A program made the position numbers and the translations under genes. Shown in pieces: positions 15,912 to 19,295 of a stretch of DNA of 19,295 nt. Every line of letters starts with the position of its first letter. Within the stretch, counting starts at the first letter, position 1. The notes beneath the pieces were generated by a model. The model was not told the DNA's origin, made no database searches, and saw only the letters and a list, made by a program, of their open reading frames with translations. Source of the DNA: JBEKOF01 sp049513975 (GTDB taxonomy: Bacteria > Verrucomicrobiota > Verrucomicrobiia > Limisphaerales > Palsa-1400); NCBI GenBank assembly GCA_049513975.1, contig JBEKVM010000174.1:1-19295 (forward strand). Reading direction: 5' to 3'.

Positions 15912-16208
15912 AGGATGCTGAGTTTATTTGGATGTTTGCTGCGCGCCTTTGGATTCGGAAGCGAAGGCAAAAGACGCATGATTCTCATGGAATGGCGTAA
16001 TTTTCAGCTTTCGCCCCGGAAATGTCACGCCTGAATTGGTCGTAGTGCGTCATAGCACTAAAGTATAGGTATTTTTTAACCGGAGTGTCGGATTGACGGG
16101 AGCGCCAATTAGTCGAGACTTCTCAGAACAATGGCTGGCACCGTCTTATTCCGATTGGAGGCCCATCGCCGGATTGAAGTTTGCGCGACATTCTGGCATG
16201 ATGGCCGG
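15912..16208. promoter_or_regulatory. Divergent promoter region between secretion operon and two-component system
   Basis: About 300 bp separate the two divergent start codons if the GTG at 16209 is used. The stretch is more AT-rich than its surroundings, contains an 18-bp inverted repeat (16043-16060) next to an AAGTATAGGTAT sequence that could hold a -10 box, and a run of six T at 16072-16077. I could not fix a start site for either direction. Confidence 0.5.
16043..16060. promoter_or_regulatory. Inverted repeat, candidate operator
   Basis: TAGTGC-GTCATA-GCACTA is a perfect 6-bp inverted repeat around a 6-bp centre. Its position in the divergent region beside the possible -10 sequence makes it a candidate binding site for a dimeric regulator, perhaps the LuxR-type regulator encoded at 18349. 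No experimental link is known to me. Confidence 0.45.
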
Positions 16209-18344
16209 GTGAAAGCTAAATACCTTGAAGCGGCCCAAAGTCCTTTCTCCTTGTGGGTTTTGCTGCTGCCCAGCCTCGTTCTCGCCGTCGCGGCAAGAAG
16301 GGCGGCGGCGGGGGAGACGCCGGAACTGCCGACGCTGACTACGGTGCGGCAGATTCGGGAAGTGACGCCGGAGCAGGCGGCCAAACGGTACCCGGCGCAT
16401 CTGCGCGGGGTGGTGACTTTTTGCGAGGCGACGTACGACTGGGGAATGTTCATCCACGACGCCACCGGGGGGATATTCGTCAAGCTGGGGGAGGGAACCA
16501 ACAATTTCAAGGCGGGGGACGAAGTGGAGATCGAGGGCCGGAGCGGGCCGGGAGATTTTGTGCCGGTGGTGCTGGCCGAGCGGATCCAGGTGCTGGGCCG
16601 GGCGGCGCTGCCAGACCCCGACCGCGTCACTTATGAACAAGTTGCCTCCGGCACGGAAGACAGCCAATGGGTGGAACTGCGCGGCGTGGTACGGTCCATC
16701 GTGCCGTCGGTGCGGGAACACATGCTGATAGATCTGCTGAGCGATGGACAGCGGCTGAGCGCGCTGGTGACGCGATGCGATGCGGCCGAGGCGGAGAAGC
16801 TCATTGCCGCGACGGTGCGGGTGCGAGGGGTCTGCCGCACCAGTTTCAACAACCGCCGTCAAATACGCGCCCCTTTTCTGAGCGTGACGAGTTCCGATGA
16901 TATTACCGTGGAAACCCCGGCGGCGGGAAGGACGGTGGAAGTTCCACTGAGCAAACTTTTCCAGTTCAAATCGGAGGGTTACTATGGCCGGCGGGTGCGA
17001 GTGCAAGGGGTGGTGACGGAGCAAAAAGCATCCTCGCTGTTCATCCAGGAGAAGGGGGAGGGTCTGACGGTCAAAACGCACCAGACCAACCTTTTTATTC
17101 CAGGCGATGTGGTGGCGGTGACCGGGTTTCCCGCCGTCGGCCAGTATGTGCCCGTGCTGGAGGACGCGGTGGTGCAGCGGCTGGGCCATGGCGCGCCCCC
17201 CCAGCCCATCAACGCGACGATCAATCAGGTGATGTCCGACGACTATGACGGAGGGTTGGTCCGGTTGCGGGGCCGGCTGATGAACCGGGCGCAACGGGGC
17301 GATGAGCAGGTGCTGGTGCTGGAGGCGGAAAATGTGATTTTGAGCGCGCGGCTGGACACGGCCAATTGGACCCCCCGCTTCAACGACTTGCAGATCGGGA
17401 GTGAATTGGAGTTGACCGGTGTTTGCCTGCCGCAGCCGATGGAAAACTGGAATCCGTCCATCTCTACCCACCCGGAATCGTTTCAGTTGTTGCTGCGCTC
17501 TGCCGACGACGTGGAGGTGATGCGGAACCCGCCCTGGTGGACGCTGTCGCGCCTGCTGTGGATGCTGGGAATCATGACGGTGATTTTGCTGGCAGGCTTC
17601 GCCTGGGTATTCGTGCTCAACCGGCGGGTGCGGCACCAGACGGCGATCATCCAACAGAAATTGCAGCGGGAGGCGGTGCTGGAAGAGCGGACGCGCATCG
17701 CGCGGGAATTTCACGACACGCTGGAGCAGGAACTGGTGGCCATCACGATCCAACTGGAAACGGTGGCGGACCAATTCGACACCGCGCCTGGGGTGGCGCG
17801 GCAGATGCTGCAACTGGCGCGGACCATGAGCCGGCGCAGCCTCTTTGAAGCGCGGCGCTCGGTGTGGGATTTGCGGTCGCACCTGCTGGAGAACAGCAAC
17901 CTGGGCGCGGCCTTGCGGGAAGTGACCAAACTGATGTCGGTCAGTTCGCTGGTGCCGATTGCGGCGGAGACATCCGGGGTGCCGCGCAAATTGGCGGCGC
18001 CGGTGGAGAACAATCTGCTGCGCATCGCGCAGGAAGCGCTGGGCAACGCGCTCAAGCACGCCCAGGCCGGGCGGATCACGGTGCATCTGGCTTATGACCC
18101 CGGCAAAGTCTGTTTGCGGGTGCAGGATGACGGTGTGGGCTTCGACACGAATAACCGGGCGGTGATTTATGGGGGCCATTTCGGATTGCTGGACATGAGC
18201 GAACGGGCGGAAAAGATGGGGGGCCGCTTCTCCATGTTCAGCGTGCCCGGGCAGGGCACGGAAATCCTGGTCGAGTTCACGGAAAAGGGGGAGGCGGTGG
18301 CCGCCGCCGGGCCGGAGCGTCAGTTCCAATTGCCCGCCGCCTGA
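16209..18344 (+). CDS. NarL-type sensor histidine kinase with four periplasmic OB-fold-like modules
   Basis: With the GTG start chosen here the protein has 711 aa. It has an N-terminal signal or anchor sequence (hydrophobic about 14-29), a long extracytoplasmic region, a membrane helix (about 450-470), a HisKA_3 dimerisation domain with phospho-acceptor His502 (AREFHDTLEQE), and an HATPase domain with Asn613 (EALGNALKHA) and DDGVGFD (640-646). The extracytoplasmic part reads as four OB-fold-like units (about 64-130, 154-234, 261-326, 349-437), each opening with a (V/L)xxxGxV-like strand. An in-frame ATG at 16131 would add 26 residues before the signal sequence. I prefer GTG because it puts two lysines directly ahead of the hydrophobic core; neither start has a good Shine-Dalgarno. 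Its partner regulator follows after 4 nt. The ligand is unknown. Confidence 0.88.
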   Translation: MKAKYLEAAQSPFSLWVLLLPSLVLAVAARRAAAGETPELPTLTTVRQIREVTPEQAAKRYPAHLRGVVTFCEATYDWGMFIHDATGGIFVKLGEGTNNFKAGDEVEIEGRSGPGDFVPVVLAERIQVLGRAALPDPDRVTYEQVASGTEDSQWVELRGVVRSIVPSVREHMLIDLLSDGQRLSALVTRCDAAEAEKLIAATVRVRGVCRTSFNNRRQIRAPFLSVTSSDDITVETPAAGRTVEVPLSKLFQFKSEGYYGRRVRVQGVVTEQKASSLFIQEKGEGLTVKTHQTNLFIPGDVVAVTGFPAVGQYVPVLEDAVVQRLGHGAPPQPINATINQVMSDDYDGGLVRLRGRLMNRAQRGDEQVLVLEAENVILSARLDTANWTPRFNDLQIGSELELTGVCLPQPMENWNPSISTHPESFQLLLRSADDVEVMRNPPWWTLSRLLWMLGIMTVILLAGFAWVFVLNRRVRHQTAIIQQKLQREAVLEERTRIAREFHDTLEQELVAITIQLETVADQFDTAPGVARQMLQLARTMSRRSLFEARRSVWDLRSHLLENSNLGAALREVTKLMSVSSLVPIAAETSGVPRKLAAPVENNLLRIAQEALGNALKHAQAGRITVHLAYDPGKVCLRVQDDGVGFDTNNRAVIYGGHFGLLDMSERAEKMGGRFSMFSVPGQGTEILVEFTEKGEAVAAAGPERQFQLPAA

Positions 18345-18348
18345 GGCG

Positions 18349-18996
18349 ATGAGTTATATGACAGCCGGAGCGAAAAAGAAGATCTGCGTGATGGTGGTGG
18401 ACGACCATTTCGTGGTGCGGATGGGGTTGAGCGGCTCGATCAACGTCGAAGCCGACATGGCTGTCACGAGCGAGGCCTCGACGGGCGAGCAAGCGGTGGC
18501 GGCCTACCGCCAGCACCAGCCGGACATCGTTTTGATGGATTTAAAACTGCCGGGCATGGGCGGGGTGGAGGCGACCGAGGCGATCTGCAAGGAATTTCCC
18601 GGGGCGGCCGTCATCATGCTCTCGATGCACGACGGGGAGGAGGACATCTATCGCTCGCTCCAGGCCGGAGCGCGCACCTACCTGCTCAAGACCGCGGCGC
18701 GCAACGAGTTGATAGACACCATCCGCGCGGTGAATGCGGGCGAACGGTCCATCTCGCCGGCGGTGGGGGCGCGGCTGGCGGAACGGATGACGCACCCGGA
18801 CCTGACGGCGCGGGAGATTGAGGTTCTGCGGCTGATCGTCAAGGGCAAGAGCAACAAGGAAATCGCCTCGGACTTGTCCATTGCCGAGGTGACGGTCAAG
18901 CTGCACGTCGGCCATATACTGACCAAGCTGAAGGTCAACGACCGCACCCAGGCCGCCACCACCGCCCTGCAACGGGGCATCATTCATCTCGAGTAA
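18349..18996 (+). CDS. LuxR/NarL-family response regulator
   Basis: This 215-aa protein has an N-terminal receiver domain with acidic Asp18-Asp19, phospho-acceptor Asp64 (VLMDLKLPGMGG), Ser92 and Lys114 (YLLKTAARNEL). The C-terminal GerE-type helix-turn-helix (about 151-212, LTAREIEVLRLIVKGKSNKEIA then VTVKLHVGHILTKL) binds DNA. It should receive phosphate from His502 of the kinase encoded 4 nt upstream. The start at 18349 gives that 4-nt gap; an in-frame ATG at 18358 is an alternative with better spacing from the GAGG at 18343. Likely targets are its own promoter or the divergent secretion operon, an inference from position only. Confidence 0.93.
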   Translation: MSYMTAGAKKKICVMVVDDHFVVRMGLSGSINVEADMAVTSEASTGEQAVAAYRQHQPDIVLMDLKLPGMGGVEATEAICKEFPGAAVIMLSMHDGEEDIYRSLQAGARTYLLKTAARNELIDTIRAVNAGERSISPAVGARLAERMTHPDLTAREIEVLRLIVKGKSNKEIASDLSIAEVTVKLHVGHILTKLKVNDRTQAATTALQRGIIHLE

Positions 18997-19003
18997 TACC
19001 TCT

Positions 19004-19088
19004 TCCCGTTCGTAACTGCACTGTTGCCAAAGTGAACGGCGGCGGTCGCAGACCGCCGCTCCAGTGCAAAAGCAAACTGGAAACGGGA
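19004..19088. repeat. Nested inverted repeat with a GGAG-footed hairpin
   Basis: Three concentric inverted repeats are visible: TCCCGTT (19004-19010) with AACGGGA (19082-19088), GCACTG (19018-19023) with CAGTGC (19062-19067), and the central 9-bp hairpin GCGGCGGTC-GCA-GACCGCCGC (19039-19059). GGAG lies at the foot of the central hairpin on the minus strand (complement of 19059-19062). It resembles a REP/BIME or MITE unit. It follows the response regulator stop by about 8 nt and could also serve as its 3' end structure, though there is no T-run. Confidence 0.75.
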
Positions 19089-19171
19089 TAAGCCCCAAAC
19101 ATTGTCAATAACACATTTATCCTGACTTGGTTGCCTTCTGTTCGCCTGCGGGAGGCTGCCGGCGGGGGTCA

Positions 19172-19295
19172 GACCCGAATGGCGCTTAGTTAAGGCGTAA
19201 ATCATTGCAAATCAACGTGGTATATGAGTGGTCAAAAATCACCAACCGTCAGTCTCGCCACGCCTCTCCGAGGGAAGCCACCAAAGCGATTTTCG
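19172..19295 (-). mobile_element. Second copy of the RAYT2 element end (runs off the window)
   Basis: The sequence is identical to 9546-9669 except for G at 19197. Its left flank forms GGGTCAGACCC (19166-19176), unlike the GTTTGACCC of copy 1, so similarity starts at GACCC. The subterminal hairpin CGCTTAGTTAAGGCG (19183-19197) pairs at its closing bases here, where copy 1 carries a mismatch. Whether a whole element or only its end is present cannot be seen. Confidence 0.85.
19232..19295 (-). CDS. RAYT2-type transposase, C-terminal end only (cut by window end)
   Basis: The last 20 codons and the TGA stop (19234-19232) are identical to the end of the RAYT gene at 9606-10631, with the protein ending in RLTVGDF. 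The rest would lie beyond the window. It could instead be a fragment or an end-only derivative. Confidence 0.6.
   Translation of the reverse strand, partial: ENRFGGFPRRGVARLTVGDF

Noticed and set aside
16131..16208. ATG start 26 codons upstream for the sensor kinase
   Set aside because: It would bury the signal sequence behind a charged 40-residue lead and has no Shine-Dalgarno. It remains possible, but the GTG at 16209 gives a normal signal peptide.
16146..18329. 727-codon frame antisense to the sensor kinase
   Set aside because: It has His/Arg/Gln-rich shadow composition and no motifs. The sense frame has full kinase boxes.

Overview
The window looks like high-GC DNA from a Verrucomicrobiota bacterium, possibly of the Pedosphaera/Limisphaera type. 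This is inferred from gene families, since no rRNA or marker phylogeny is available. The support is a prepilin-like protein with an H-x9-DG signature, large secreted beta-sandwich proteins, a sensor kinase with a periplasm-facing stack of OB-fold-like modules, two different REP-associated tyrosine transposases (RAYTs), and GGAG-footed hairpin repeats.

Layout. Bases 1-1021 hold a 93-bp-period palindromic repeat array interrupted by a reverse-strand RAYT gene (165-734). Bases 1043-9215 are a tightly packed forward operon: nuoM, a second nuoM-like gene, nuoN, and a full-length pyruvate:ferredoxin/flavodoxin oxidoreductase gene (nifJ/por), with junctions of +3, -4 and -4 nt. Bases 9216-9545 have no convincing gene. 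A second RAYT (9606-10631, reverse) sits in an element flanked by 9-bp direct repeats. Bases 10708-15911 are a reverse-strand secretion operon, read right to left: a 666-aa secreted beta-sandwich protein, a prepilin-like protein overlapping it by 4 nt, and a secreted GH51-like glycosidase. Diverging from it across a roughly 300-bp regulatory region are a NarL-type sensor kinase and a LuxR-family response regulator (16209-18996). The window closes with a nested inverted repeat (19004-19088) and the first 124 bp of a second copy of the RAYT2 element end.

How the genes may work together. The forward operon links pyruvate oxidation to acetyl-CoA and reduced ferredoxin with the distal membrane arm of respiratory complex I. 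That arm carries two NuoM-type subunits, and the second lacks the usual mid-membrane lysine. The kinase/regulator pair lies divergent to the secretion operon and may control it. The RAYTs and their hairpins have inserted at gene borders without breaking the neighbouring genes, although one dispersed repeat supplies the C-terminal tail of the prepilin-like protein.

Both window ends fall inside repeats, so the window may be a contig that broke at repeats. I did not find a convincing wholly new system. The items most worth checking are the double NuoM with a Lys-to-Leu change, the nuoN-nifJ overlap, and the apparently multi-copy RAYT element.
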